From contig NZ_JABBPF010000010.1 of assembly GCF_012927415.1 (NCBI RefSeq), forward strand, positions 1 through 32,248: a DNA stretch of 32,248 nucleotides. Direction: 5' to 3'. The DNA is from Polaromonas sp. (GTDB lineage: Bacteria > Pseudomonadota > Gammaproteobacteria > Burkholderiales > Burkholderiaceae_C). A model generated the notes under the pieces. That model was not told the origin of the DNA. It ran no database searches and saw only the letters and a program-made list of their open reading frames with translations. The number at the start of each line of letters is the position of its first letter. The stretch's first letter is position 1. A program made the translations under genes and the position numbers. This document shows positions 22,794-32,037 of this stretch, piece after piece.

Positions 22794-23746
22794 CGCCAAT
22801 TGATTTATCTGCCGGCCCGGTGCTGGTGACTGGCGCCAACGGCTTCGTCGGGCGGGCGCTGGTCCGGAGCCTGACTGCCAATGGCCGTGCCGTCACGGGG
22901 GTTGCGCGCAGTGGCGGGAAGGGCTCGTGTGCTGGCCTGGTGAGCGTTCAGCGTTACGAAGATGCAGTGCCGCTCATGGCCGGCCATGCCTGCATGGTCC
23001 ACCTGGCGGCGCGGGTCCACGTCATGAGCGACGCGGCGCAAGATCCGCTGTCCGCATTTCGCGCTGCCAACGTCATACTGGCAAAGCAGCTGGCGCGTCA
23101 CGCCGCCGCTGCCGGTATCAAGCGTTTTGTCTTCATCAGTTCCATCAAGGTCAATGGCGAGGTAACCCTGCCCGGGCAATCCTTTGATGAAAATCATGCC
23201 CTGGCACCGCAAGACCCTTATGGCGTTTCCAAAATGGAGGCGGAACGGGGCTTGCGGGAGATTGCCCGCGAAACCGGGATGGAACTGGTCATTATTCGGC
23301 CTCCCCTGGTCTACGGCCCCGGCGTGCGTGCCAATTTTTCGGCCTTGCTACGGGCGGTCGCGCATGGTGTGCCCCTGCCGCTGGGTGCCGTCAACAACCG
23401 GCGCAGTCTGGTGGCACTGGACAATCTGCTCGATTTCATCGTGACCTGCATCGGCCACCCGGCTGCGGCCAACCAGACATTTATGGTCAGCGATGGCGAA
23501 GACTTGTCCACACCCGAGCTGATTCGGCGCATGGCCCGCGCCTTAGGCAAGCCGGCCCGGCTGGTTCCGGTTCCGCCGGGGTGGTTGCGTGTCGCGGCGC
23601 TGCTGCTGGGCAAACAGGACGTCTTGCTACGGCTGTGCGGCAATTTGCAGCTGGATATAAAAAAAGCCCGTGATGTGCTGGGCTGGCAACCGCCTATCAC
23701 GGTGGATGAAGGTTTGCGGCTCACGGTGGCTGGCAACCGGCCATGA
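22790..23746 (+). CDS. NAD-dependent epimerase/reductase (WbpV-like)
   Basis: 318 aa extended short-chain dehydrogenase: VLVTGANGFVGRALV (NAD loop GxxGxxG), VHLAARVHVM, FVFISSIKVNGE, catalytic DPYGVSKMEAERGL (Y-x3-K), IIRPPLVYGPGVRANF. In O-antigen loci this type (WbpV and relatives) stands beside the small initiating transferase and WbpM. There it reduces the 4-keto product of WbpM, giving UDP-QuiNAc or a related 6-deoxy-HexNAc; that arrangement is present here. The alternative is a simple 4-epimerase. Start TTG 22790 overlaps the previous stop; a downstream GTG is possible but would cut into the first strand. The stop overlaps the next ATG (ATGA). Confidence 0.82.
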   Translation: MTPIDLSAGPVLVTGANGFVGRALVRSLTANGRAVTGVARSGGKGSCAGLVSVQRYEDAVPLMAGHACMVHLAARVHVMSDAAQDPLSAFRAANVILAKQLARHAAAAGIKRFVFISSIKVNGEVTLPGQSFDENHALAPQDPYGVSKMEAERGLREIARETGMELVIIRPPLVYGPGVRANFSALLRAVAHGVPLPLGAVNNRRSLVALDNLLDFIVTCIGHPAAANQTFMVSDGEDLSTPELIRRMARALGKPARLVPVPPGWLRVAALLLGKQDVLLRLCGNLQLDIKKARDVLGWQPPITVDEGLRLTVAGNRP

Positions 23747-24306
23747 CCAAACGTTTCTTCGATATTATTTTGACCGCCATGGCTGGCGTCATTTTTTTGT
23801 TGCCGCTGCTGCTGACGGCGCTGCTCGTGAAACTCACCTCGCGCGGGCCGGTGCTGTATTGGTCCGAACGGGTAGGGCGGCAAAATCGTATTTTCAAAAT
23901 GCCGAAATTTCGCAGCATGCAGGTCGGCACGCCGGCCCTGGCGACGCATTTACTCAATAACCCGGAGGCCTGGCTGACGCCGGTCGGTAATTTTCTGCGT
24001 AAAAGCAGCCTCGATGAGTTGCCCCAGTTGTGGAGTATTCTTTGCGGCGACATGAGTTTTGTCGGGCCGCGCCCCGCATTATTCAATCAGCATGACCTTA
24101 TCGCATTGCGCACCCAATATGGCGTGGATAAGCTGGTGCCTGGTTTGACGGGCTGGGCCCAGGTCAACGGGCGCGATGAGTTGCCCATTCCACAAAAAGT
24201 CGCCCTGGATGTGGAGTATCTGCGGTGCCGCTCGTTCCGGCTCGACATGAAAATAATATTTATGACCGCCATCAAGGTGGCCAGGCGCGAAAGCGTGACG
24301 CATTGA
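23743..24306 (+). CDS. Initiating sugar-phosphate transferase (small PglC/WbaP-type)
   Basis: 187 aa. One N-terminal hydrophobic segment (about 8-29) is followed by the catalytic domain of the bacterial sugar transferase family: YWSERVGRQNRIFKMPKFRSM, FLRKSSLDELPQLWSIL with the catalytic DE pair, GDMSFVGPRPAL, and PGLTGWAQVNGR. It transfers a sugar phosphate from a UDP-sugar to undecaprenyl phosphate and so starts the repeat unit at the inner membrane. Being the short form, it lacks the extra membrane helices of WbaP/WcaJ. Its likely substrate is the UDP-6-deoxy-HexNAc made by the flanking WbpV-like and WbpM-like enzymes. ATG overlaps the preceding stop. Confidence 0.92.
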   Translation: MTKRFFDIILTAMAGVIFLLPLLLTALLVKLTSRGPVLYWSERVGRQNRIFKMPKFRSMQVGTPALATHLLNNPEAWLTPVGNFLRKSSLDELPQLWSILCGDMSFVGPRPALFNQHDLIALRTQYGVDKLVPGLTGWAQVNGRDELPIPQKVALDVEYLRCRSFRLDMKIIFMTAIKVARRESVTH

Positions 24307-24340
24307 GCTTACCAAGGATAAGGATTCATCGGTCTGCGGA

Positions 24341-24377
24341 TATAGTATGAAGCTTTCCGGGTAAATTCATCAAGGAG
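24341..24377 (+). promoter_or_regulatory. Candidate -10 box and ribosome binding site of the H-NS-like gene
   Basis: TATAGT (24341-24346) and a strong AAGGAG (24372-24377) five bases before ATG 24383. No convincing -35 box is seen at 17 bases. The good Shine-Dalgarno, unlike its overlapping neighbours, suggests separate and strong expression of the H-NS-like gene. Confidence 0.4.
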
Positions 24378-24382
24378 TATTC

Positions 24383-24739
24383 ATGAGTAATTTGATCGAT
24401 ATCCAGAGCCAGATTGAAAAACTGCAAAAGCAGGCCAGCGAAATCAAGACGCGCGAATTTGACAAGACGGTGCAGGAAATCGTCGTGAAAATGCAGGCTT
24501 TTGGTATTACCGCCCGGGATCTCGATCTGGGCAAGCGCCGCGGTGCAAAAGGCAAGACCAAAGCGGCGCTGCCGGGCAAGCGTACGCCCGCTGCCGCAAA
24601 AAAGACGGGCAGTCCGGTCGCCGCCAAATTTCGCGGTCCCCAGGGTGAAACCTGGAGCGGCCGCGGTTTGATGCCGCGCTGGCTTTCCGCACTCGTCGCG
24701 CAAGGGCAGGCCAAGGAAAACTTTGCCATTAAAGACTGA
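24383..24739 (+). CDS. H-NS family nucleoid protein
   Basis: 118 aa. The N-terminal part is a coiled coil for dimerisation (IDIQSQIEKLQKQASEIKTR). A basic Lys/Ala/Arg-rich linker follows (about 49-80). The C-terminal H-NS DNA-binding domain is standard: KFRGPQGETWSGRGLMPRWL with the core W-S-G-R-G and P-R-W, ending AKENFAIKD. Proteins of this kind bind AT-rich DNA in the minor groove and silence acquired genes. It sits inside the polysaccharide locus between the initiating transferase and the WbpM-like gene, with its own ribosome binding site. Whether it regulates the locus is a guess from position. Confidence 0.93.
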   Translation: MSNLIDIQSQIEKLQKQASEIKTREFDKTVQEIVVKMQAFGITARDLDLGKRRGAKGKTKAALPGKRTPAAAKKTGSPVAAKFRGPQGETWSGRGLMPRWLSALVAQGQAKENFAIKD

Positions 24740-24760
24740 GGGTTGCCAGGCACAACCTTG

Positions 24761-26668
24761 ATGCAGGAAACAATACTCGGCTGGCCCCGCGCGCTCAAAC
24801 ATTTGGTGGTGTTGGCGCTGGATGTACTGTTGTGCCTGTTTGCCACCTGGCTGGCTTTCAGCCTGCGGCTGGACACGCTCAATTGGCCTGACGGCGCGCA
24901 GTGGTGGGTGTATGCGTTGACGCCGGTTCTGGCTGTGCCGGTGTTTATCCGCTTCGGGCTTTACCGCGCCATTTTCAGGTACACCGGCCAGGCCGCCCTG
25001 GTCGCCACGGCCAAGGCCGTGGCGGTATACGCTGCGGTGCTGCTGGCGCTTCTCCTGTGGATGCGCTGGCCCAATGTTCCGCGTACCCTTGGGGTGTTGC
25101 AGCCGCTGATATTTTTGCTGCTGGTCGGCGCCAGCCGGGCGATGGCCCGATTCTGGTTAACCGGGTGGGACGAGCGCCGTGAAGCACAGGGCCGCCTCCT
25201 TATCTTCGGGGCCGGCACGGCGGGGGTGCAAACAGCGGCCGCGCTGGGGGTTTCCAGCCAGTTCAAGTTGCTGGGTTTCGTCGATGACGACGCTGGCAAG
25301 GTGGGCCGCAGCGTCAACGGGGTGCTGGTGTATTCGCCGGCCGCCGTGGCCGACCTGGTGAGCCGCGAGGGTGTGACCGATATTTTGCTGGCCCTGCCCA
25401 GCGCCACCCGTGAGCGGCGCAACAGCATCATCGAAAGCCTGCACCGTTTGCCGGTTCATATCCGCACGCTGCCGGGCCTGGCTGATCTGGCCAGTGGCCG
25501 GGTGACGGTTCAGGATTTCAAGGAACTCGATATCGAGGACTTGCTGGGGCGCGACCCGGTGCCACCCGATGCGGCCCTGCTGGCGCGCAATCTGGTCGGC
25601 AAGGTGGTGCTGGTGACCGGCGGCGGCGGCAGCATTGGCAGCGAGTTGTGCCGGCAGATTTTGCTCGAGCGGCCGCGCTGCCTGCTGCTGCTCGACCACA
25701 GCGAGTTTGCGCTCTACAGCATTCATCAGGAGTTGCAGGGCTTGTGCGCCGCCATGGGTTTGAAAGTGGAACTGGTGCCCTTGCTGGGCTCGGTGACCAA
25801 CCCGCTGCGGCTGCAGGAAATCTGCCTCGCCTACCGACCCGATACCGTCTATCACGCGGCGGCCTACAAGCATGTGCCGATGGTCGAGGCCAATCCGGCC
25901 GAGGGCATTGTCAACAATGTGTTTGGCACGCTCAATATGGCGCGCGCGGCGCAGGCCAGCGGCGTTGCGCATTTTGTGCTGGTGTCGACCGACAAGGCAG
26001 TCCGTCCCACCAACATCATGGGCGCCAGCAAACGCATGGCCGAGCTGGTTCTGCAGGCGCTGGCCGCGCAGGCGGCGCCGTCGGCGGGTCAGGCAGCGGG
26101 CGTGTGCTTCAGCATGGTCAGGTTTGGCAATGTGCTGGGCTCCAGCGGCAGCGTGGTGCCGCTGTTCCGCCGCCAATTGGCAAGCGGCGGCCCGCTGACG
26201 GTCACGCACCCCGAAGTCACCCGCTATTTCATGACGCTGTCGGAAGCCGCCCAACTGGTGCTGCAGGCGGGGGCCATGGGCACGGGCGGTGATGTGTTTG
26301 TGCTCGACATGGGCAAGCCCGTCAAAATTCTTGATCTTGCCCGCCGCATGGTCGAGTTGTCGGGCATGAAGGTGCGTGATGCGGCGCAGCCCGATGGCGA
26401 TATTGAAATCGCCCTCACCGGGTTGCGGCCGGGCGAAAAGCTCTACGAGGAACTGCTGATTGGCGAGAATCCGGCCCCTACCGTTCACTCGCGCATCATG
26501 AAGGCGCATGAAGACCACCTGGACTGGCCGACGCTTGAAAAGCATCTTGAGGCCCTGCACCAAGCGGCGGAGCGGGGGGACGTCAGGCTCATCAAGGCGG
26601 TGCTGAAAGCCTGCGTTGACGGTTACGGCCAACGGCCTCCGGCGGCAAGCGTGCCGATCAGGTCGTGA
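24761..26668 (+). CDS. UDP-HexNAc 4,6-dehydratase, membrane type (WbpM/CapD)
   Basis: About 635 aa. The N-terminal third has about four membrane segments (VVLALDVLLCLFATWLAF and others). Then comes a first Rossmann domain (LLIFGAGTAGVQTA, about 145) and the dehydratase domain (VVLVTGGGGSIGSELCRQI, about 286). Marks are YHAAAYKHVPMVEANP, VSTDKAVRPTNIMGASKRMAE, where M-x3-K takes the place of Y-x3-K as in WbpM, and RFGNVLGSSGSVVP. It converts UDP-GlcNAc to its 4-keto-6-deoxy form for QuiNAc or FucNAc synthesis. ATG 24761 is used; TTG 24743 is in frame but gives an atypical start. It closes the locus, as wbpM often does. Paired with the WbpV-like gene upstream. Confidence 0.93.
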   Translation: MQETILGWPRALKHLVVLALDVLLCLFATWLAFSLRLDTLNWPDGAQWWVYALTPVLAVPVFIRFGLYRAIFRYTGQAALVATAKAVAVYAAVLLALLLWMRWPNVPRTLGVLQPLIFLLLVGASRAMARFWLTGWDERREAQGRLLIFGAGTAGVQTAAALGVSSQFKLLGFVDDDAGKVGRSVNGVLVYSPAAVADLVSREGVTDILLALPSATRERRNSIIESLHRLPVHIRTLPGLADLASGRVTVQDFKELDIEDLLGRDPVPPDAALLARNLVGKVVLVTGGGGSIGSELCRQILLERPRCLLLLDHSEFALYSIHQELQGLCAAMGLKVELVPLLGSVTNPLRLQEICLAYRPDTVYHAAAYKHVPMVEANPAEGIVNNVFGTLNMARAAQASGVAHFVLVSTDKAVRPTNIMGASKRMAELVLQALAAQAAPSAGQAAGVCFSMVRFGNVLGSSGSVVPLFRRQLASGGPLTVTHPEVTRYFMTLSEAAQLVLQAGAMGTGGDVFVLDMGKPVKILDLARRMVELSGMKVRDAAQPDGDIEIALTGLRPGEKLYEELLIGENPAPTVHSRIMKAHEDHLDWPTLEKHLEALHQAAERGDVRLIKAVLKACVDGYGQRPPAASVPIRS

Positions 26669-26704
26669 ATCAGCGGAAAGCCGCCAGGATGCGGCACAAT
26701 TTGA

Positions 26705-27655
<951 letters not shown>

Positions 27656-27735
27656 GCGGTTTGCGACCGCGGTGCTGCCGAAAAAGCTCGGGGTTTGAGC
27701 TAATTAGACCGCAGGTCCATTATCTTCGGTTATTG

Positions 27736-27758
27736 TTTGCTATAACAAATATAGCAAA
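27736..27758. repeat. Short palindromic repeat (GCTAT/ATAGC family)
   Basis: TTTGCTATA-ACAAA-TATAGCAAA, a perfect 9-bp stem and the longest copy in the window. It sits in the 294-bp gap between argB and slmA, which otherwise shows only GC-rich sequence and a T-rich stretch before slmA. Confidence 0.7.
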
Positions 27759-27949
27759 TGCGGCGCAGCCGGGCCGGGCCCCGATCGCCGCTGCGGCGGG
27801 TTCGAGTGCGGGCGGGCCGGTGTTTTGCCTTTTGTCATGGATGAAAACCCCATGTGCCGCTAGCCAGCGCTGCCATCTTGCTGTGAGAGAATCATTTGCA
27901 ACATTCCTCGTTTTTTTGAAACATTTTTCATCTTTGAGGGCTGCAACCT

Positions 27950-28600
27950 ATGTCTGACCTGGTGTCCGAACCCGAACTGAGCCTGCCGTTCCCGTCAGTC
28001 GCCGAGGAGCCTGCGGCGCGCAAGCGTCCCAAGCCGGGCGAACGCCGGATCCAGATCCTGCAGGCCCTGGCCGCCATGCTGGAGCAGCCGGGTGCCGAAC
28101 GCATCACGACCTCGGCGCTGGCTGCGCGGCTCGGCGTGAGCGAGGCGGCGCTGTATCGGCATTTCGCCAGCAAGGCGCAGATGTTTGAAGGTCTGATCGA
28201 GTTCATCGAGCAAAGCGTTTTCATGCTGGTCAACCAGCTCGCCGAGCGTGAGTCCGATCCGGCAGCGCGCAGCCGCAAGCTGGTCGTCATGATGCTGCAA
28301 TTCGGTGAAAGAAACCCCGGTATGGCGCGCGTGATGGTCGGTGATGCGCTGGTGTTTGAAAATGACCGGCTGCAAGAGCGCATGAACCAGTTTTTCGACA
28401 AGCTTGAATCGAGCTTCAAGCAGAACCTGCGCGATGCCGCGGCGGCTGCCGGCCAGGCCACGCCGATGGTCGATGCGCAGGTCCGGGCTTCAGTGATCGT
28501 GGCCTTCATGGTCGGCCGCTTGCAGCGTTTTGCCCGGTCCGGTTTCAGGCGCCTGCCGTCCGAGCATCTTGAAGCCAGCCTGGCCATCATTCTGGCCTGA
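27950..28600 (+). CDS. slmA: Nucleoid occlusion factor SlmA (TetR family)
   Basis: 216 aa. A Pro-rich N-terminal stretch of about 25 residues precedes a TetR-type helix-turn-helix: [18 protein letters not shown], then [21 protein letters not shown] and [14 protein letters not shown]. The ligand-type domain carries [19 protein letters not shown] and [17 protein letters not shown]. These match E. coli SlmA ([44 protein letters not shown]). SlmA binds specific DNA sites and blocks FtsZ ring assembly over the nucleoid. The neighbourhood with argB supports a chromosomal housekeeping role. Its N-terminus is longer than in E. coli. Confidence 0.92.
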   Translation: [216 protein letters not shown]

Positions 28601-28633
28601 GGGAGAGTCCGCAGCGGGCGCTGGCTGCTGCCG

Positions 28634-29698
28634 TCACTCCGGCAAAGAGACGCCGACTTTCTTGCCCGCAGCAACAATCTCCTGCCAGGTCAGGGCGTCG
28701 ACCGTGATGCCCTCGCTCTGGCGCTGCAGGCGGCAGGCGCGCTCCGGCTCGCCGGCAATCTGCACCGCGTCAAAGCCCGGGGCGACCGGACCGGCCTTGA
28801 GCCAGTCGACGAAGGCCAGCGCTTCCTGTTCGAAGGCGGTTTGCGAGCCGATCCTGGCTGGGTCGATCACGATGCTCAGCATGCCGTTGACGATGGCGCG
28901 CACGGCCGGGTCGGTCGGCTGGTGCCAGGTGCCGCTGCCGGTCAGGGCGCCGCCCAGCAGTTCGCAAGCCACGGCCAGGCCGTATCCCTTGTGTTCGCCA
29001 AAGGCCAGCAGGGCGCCAAACAGTCCCTTGCTTTGCGGCACCACGACCACGCCGGGGTCGGTGGTTGGCAGACCGTCTTCGTCAATCAGTGTGCCGGGCG
29101 CCACGCGCCGCCCTTCGTTGTGCGCGACCCGCATCTTGCCTTGTGCGACGCGGCTGGTGGCGAAGTCCAGCACGAAAGGTTCGCGGCCTTTCAGCGGCAC
29201 GCCGATGCAGCAGGGGTTTGTGCCGTAACGCCCGTCGGCGCCGCCAAAAGGCGCCACCACCGGGCGCGACAGAACATTGACAAAATGCAGCGACACCAGC
29301 CCCTGCGCCACCGCCATCTCGGCAAAGTGGCCGATGCGGCCCAGGTGGTGCGAGTCGGCCAGCGACATGATGCAGCTGCCATGGGTTTTGGCGCGGGCGA
29401 TGGCAAGGTCCATGGCCTGCTCGCCGACGATCTGGCCATAACCGCGCTGGCCGTTCAGGGTGAGCAAAGAGCCGGTATCGAGCACGATCCGCACGTTCGC
29501 GTTGGGCTTGAGGCCGCCTTCAAGAACAGCGTCGACATAGCGCGGCAGCATGCCGACACCGTGTGAGTCATGGCCGCTCAGGTTGGCCATGACCAGGTTG
29601 GCGGCGACTTTCCCGGCTTCTTCCCCGGTGCTGCCGCATGCTATTAAAACAGTAGCGCATTGAGACCGTAGTTCCTGGACGTGAATGGTTTTTTGCAT
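28634..29698 (-). CDS. Ldh-family (malate/L-lactate dehydrogenase-like) oxidoreductase
   Basis: 354 aa NAD(P)-dependent dehydrogenase of the family named for malate/L-lactate dehydrogenase (YlbC-like), unrelated to classical LDH. Marks are SGHDSHGVGMLPRYVD near the N-terminus, NGQRGYGQ, DSHHLGRIGHFAE, FVLDFATSRVAQGKM and GEHKGYGLAVACELLGG. Members reduce 2-keto acids or oxidise 2-hydroxy acids. Next to a UxaA-family dehydratase it probably handles a keto intermediate of sugar-acid breakdown; the precise substrate is unknown. It is the last gene of the minus-strand operon and starts 14 bp after the dehydratase stop. A GCTAT-type palindrome (29640-29656) is inside the coding region near the N-terminus and encodes part of ATVLIAC without breaking the frame. 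Confidence 0.88.
   Translation of the reverse strand: MQKTIHVQELRSQCATVLIACGSTGEEAGKVAANLVMANLSGHDSHGVGMLPRYVDAVLEGGLKPNANVRIVLDTGSLLTLNGQRGYGQIVGEQAMDLAIARAKTHGSCIMSLADSHHLGRIGHFAEMAVAQGLVSLHFVNVLSRPVVAPFGGADGRYGTNPCCIGVPLKGREPFVLDFATSRVAQGKMRVAHNEGRRVAPGTLIDEDGLPTTDPGVVVVPQSKGLFGALLAFGEHKGYGLAVACELLGGALTGSGTWHQPTDPAVRAIVNGMLSIVIDPARIGSQTAFEQEALAFVDWLKAGPVAPGFDAVQIAGEPERACRLQRQSEGITVDALTWQEIVAAGKKVGVSLPE
29640..29656. repeat. Short palindromic repeat (GCTAT/ATAGC family) inside the Ldh-family gene
   Basis: GCTATT-AAAAC-AGTAGC: 6-bp stem with one G-T pair. Less perfect than the copies in rfbD and upstream of slmA. Confidence 0.45.
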
Positions 29699-29712
29699 AA
29701 AATATCAGGTTT

Positions 29713-31251
29713 TTACATGACGGCGCCGACTTGCCAGGGCACAAACTCGTTTTGCCCGTAACCGTGTCGTTCGCTCTTGCTCTGCGCGCCGGAAGCGGTA
29801 GCCAGCACCATGTCGAAAATTCGCTGCCCCATCTGCTGGATGGAGACCGTACCGTCGATGATTTCGCCGCAGTTGATGTCCATGTCCTCTTCCTGGCGCT
29901 GCCACAGTGCAGAGTTGGTGGCAAGTTTCAGTGAAGGCGAGGGCGCGCAGCCGTAGGCAGAACCGCGGCCGGTGGTAAAGCAGATCAGGTTGGCGCTGCC
30001 CGCCACCTGGCCGGTGGCGCTCACCGGGTCGTAGCCGGGAGTGTCCATGAAGACAAAGCCGTGTTCGCTGACCGGTTCGGCATACTCATAGACCGCCTGC
30101 AGATTCGTCGTTCCGCCCTTGGCGACCGCGCCCAGCGATTTTTCAAGAATGGTGGTGAGACCGCCGGCCTTGTTGCCGGGCGATGGGTTGTTGTTCATTT
30201 CGCCGTTGTTGACCTCGGTGTAATGCTCCCACCACCTGATGCGGGCAAGCAGTTTTTCCGCCACCGCCGGCCGCACGGCGCGGCGCGTCAGCAAATGCTC
30301 GGCGCCATAGATCTCGGGGGTTTCGCTCAAAATGGCGGTGCCGCCGTGCGCCACCAGCAGATCAACGGCGGCGCCCAGCGCCGGGTTGGCGCTGATGCCC
30401 GAGTAGCCGTCCGAGCCGCCGCATTGCAGGCCGATGGTGATGTGCGAAGCACTGCAGGGCTCGCGCCTGACGGCATTGGCGCGCGGCAGCATCTCCCGGA
30501 GCAGTGCAATACCCTTGTCTACCGTCCGGCGCGTGCCGCCGATGTCCTGGATATTGAAGACGCGAAAATTCTCGCCTTCGCGCAAGGCGCTGTGCGCCAG
30601 CCAGGCGTTGATCTGGTTGGCCTCGCAGCCCAGCCCGACAACCAGCACGCCGGCGAAATTGGCGTGGGTGGCGTAGCCCGCGAGCGTGCGCTGCAGGATT
30701 TGCAGGCCCAGGCCCTCGCTGTCCATGCCGCAACCCGTGCCGTGTGTCAGCGCCACGACGCCGTCGATGTTGGGAAAGTGCTGCAGCGCAGAAGGATTGT
30801 TCTGCCTCGAAAAATGATCCGCAATGGCGCGTGCTGCAGTGGCTGAGCAGTTGACGCTGGACAAAATGCCGATGTAGTTGCGCGTGGCCACCCGGCCATC
30901 GGCCCGTTTGATACCCATGAAGGTTGCTTCTCGCCGTATTGACGCCGGCTTCAGGTCAGCGCCAAAAGCATAGTCACGCGCAAAGTCGCCCTTGTCGGGG
31001 CCCATGTTCAGGTTGTGGGTGTGCACATGCTCGCCCGGCGCAATCGCCTGGCTGGCAAAACCGATGATCTGGTTGTAGCGGCGAACCGGCTCGCCGGCCG
31101 CCAGTGCGTGCGTCGCCACCTTGTGTCCCGGCGGGATAAGGCCCCTGACGGTGATGTTTTCGACGAGAGTGCCGCCCACCAGCTGGGCGCGTGCGATCAG
31201 GACATCGTCGGCGGGATGAAGGCGGATAAAGGGCGTCATGGAGGGCGTCAT
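29713..31251 (-). CDS. UxaA-family sugar-acid dehydratase (altronate/galactarate type)
   Basis: 512 aa, the full-length two-domain type. A small N-terminal SAF-like domain (about 1-90; LHPADDVLIARAQLV, GHKVATHAL) is followed by the UxaA catalytic region: TRNYIGILSSVNCSAT, LTHGTGCGMDSEG, LVVGLGCEANQIN, GLQCGGSDGYSGISANPALG, ETPEIYGAEHLL, GNKAGGLTTILEKSLG, FTTGRGSAYGCAPSPSLK. Conserved Cys residues match the iron-dependent dehydratases of this family, which remove water from altronate, galactarate or similar acids. ATG at 31251-31249 overlaps the regulator's TGA (ATGA), so they are coupled. The frame is open 5' to this into the regulator gene but that part is not coding. The actual sugar acid cannot be fixed here. 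Confidence 0.9.
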   Translation of the reverse strand: MTPSMTPFIRLHPADDVLIARAQLVGGTLVENITVRGLIPPGHKVATHALAAGEPVRRYNQIIGFASQAIAPGEHVHTHNLNMGPDKGDFARDYAFGADLKPASIRREATFMGIKRADGRVATRNYIGILSSVNCSATAARAIADHFSRQNNPSALQHFPNIDGVVALTHGTGCGMDSEGLGLQILQRTLAGYATHANFAGVLVVGLGCEANQINAWLAHSALREGENFRVFNIQDIGGTRRTVDKGIALLREMLPRANAVRREPCSASHITIGLQCGGSDGYSGISANPALGAAVDLLVAHGGTAILSETPEIYGAEHLLTRRAVRPAVAEKLLARIRWWEHYTEVNNGEMNNNPSPGNKAGGLTTILEKSLGAVAKGGTTNLQAVYEYAEPVSEHGFVFMDTPGYDPVSATGQVAGSANLICFTTGRGSAYGCAPSPSLKLATNSALWQRQEEDMDINCGEIIDGTVSIQQMGQRIFDMVLATASGAQSKSERHGYGQNEFVPWQVGAVM

Positions 31252-31991
31252 CGATTGAATTCCGGTTGCTTTTTGGCCTTGCGCCAGCTCACGCTGAAGC
31301 GCGTGTGCGAGTTGTCCATGTGCTGATGCATGGCCAGGCGGGCGGAGCTGGCGTCGTGGCTGCGCACGGCTTCCAGAATGGCTTCGTGCTCGACGATGGC
31401 GGCGCGCCATGACTCCACCGTTTCGAAATAACCGCCCAGCCGCACGAAAATTGGACCGCGCCGAGAGTCCCAGAAACGCTGCACGGTTTCAAGAAGAACG
31501 ACGTTGGCGCAGGAGTCGGCCAGAGCGGTATGAAATGCGCGGTCGCCTTCAAGCGGCAGCACACTGCGGTCGGCGTCGCTTTTCATCGAAGCCTGGGCTT
31601 TGCTCATGGCGGCAATATGTTTGCGCCCGGCCTGGGTTGCGGCCATGGCAGCGATTTCGCCTTCCACGAGCCGGCGCGCCCGGATCAGCTCCAGCGGCCC
31701 CCATTCATCGGCTGGAATCTGTGGTCGACGGGTTGAGCCGCCCTGGCCAGCGCCCGCCGTGCGGTCCAGCACATAGACGCCCGAGCCGGTGCGGACCTCG
31801 ACCCAGCCCTCCACTTCCATGGCGATCAGTGCTTCACGCACCGAGGGCCGGCTCACGCCGAGCTGACGCGCGAGGTCCCGCTCCGCGGGCAAGCGGGAAC
31901 CCGCCACGAACTCGCCGGCCGTGATCAGCGCGCGCAGCTGGCTGGCAATCTGGCGGTAGAGGCGTTGTGGTTCGACGGTTTGCAGGGGCAT
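31248..31991 (-). CDS. FadR-type GntR transcription regulator
   Basis: 247 aa. N-terminal winged helix of the GntR family: YRQIASQLRALITAGEF, GSRLPAERDLARQLGVSRPSVREALIAMEVEG, and VRTGSGVYV. The C-terminal FCD domain is all-helical: ELIRARRLVEGEIAAMAA, DRAFHTALADSCANVVLLE, EHEAILEAVRSHDASSARLAMHQHMDNS, with the Asp/His positions that bind metal and acid ligands. Regulators of this type usually repress sugar-acid genes until the acid or a product binds. It is divergent from the short-chain dehydrogenase gene and first in the minus-strand operon. A matching operator lies in the intergenic region, so it most likely controls the dehydrogenase and perhaps itself. Confidence 0.92.
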   Translation of the reverse strand: MPLQTVEPQRLYRQIASQLRALITAGEFVAGSRLPAERDLARQLGVSRPSVREALIAMEVEGWVEVRTGSGVYVLDRTAGAGQGGSTRRPQIPADEWGPLELIRARRLVEGEIAAMAATQAGRKHIAAMSKAQASMKSDADRSVLPLEGDRAFHTALADSCANVVLLETVQRFWDSRRGPIFVRLGGYFETVESWRAAIVEHEAILEAVRSHDASSARLAMHQHMDNSHTRFSVSWRKAKKQPEFNR

Positions 31992-32037
31992 GAGGGCGAT
32001 AAGGGAATACGCGGGGCGGCTTAAGGGTTAGCCAGAA

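Noticed and set aside
25157-26632. Long minus-strand open frame of 491 codons
   Set aside because: Antisense to the WbpM/CapD-type gene; composition dominated by His, Gln, Arg and Ala with no motif.
27661-27957. 98-codon frame between argB and slmA
   Set aside because: No ribosome binding site, odd composition, contains the palindrome and runs into slmA in another frame.
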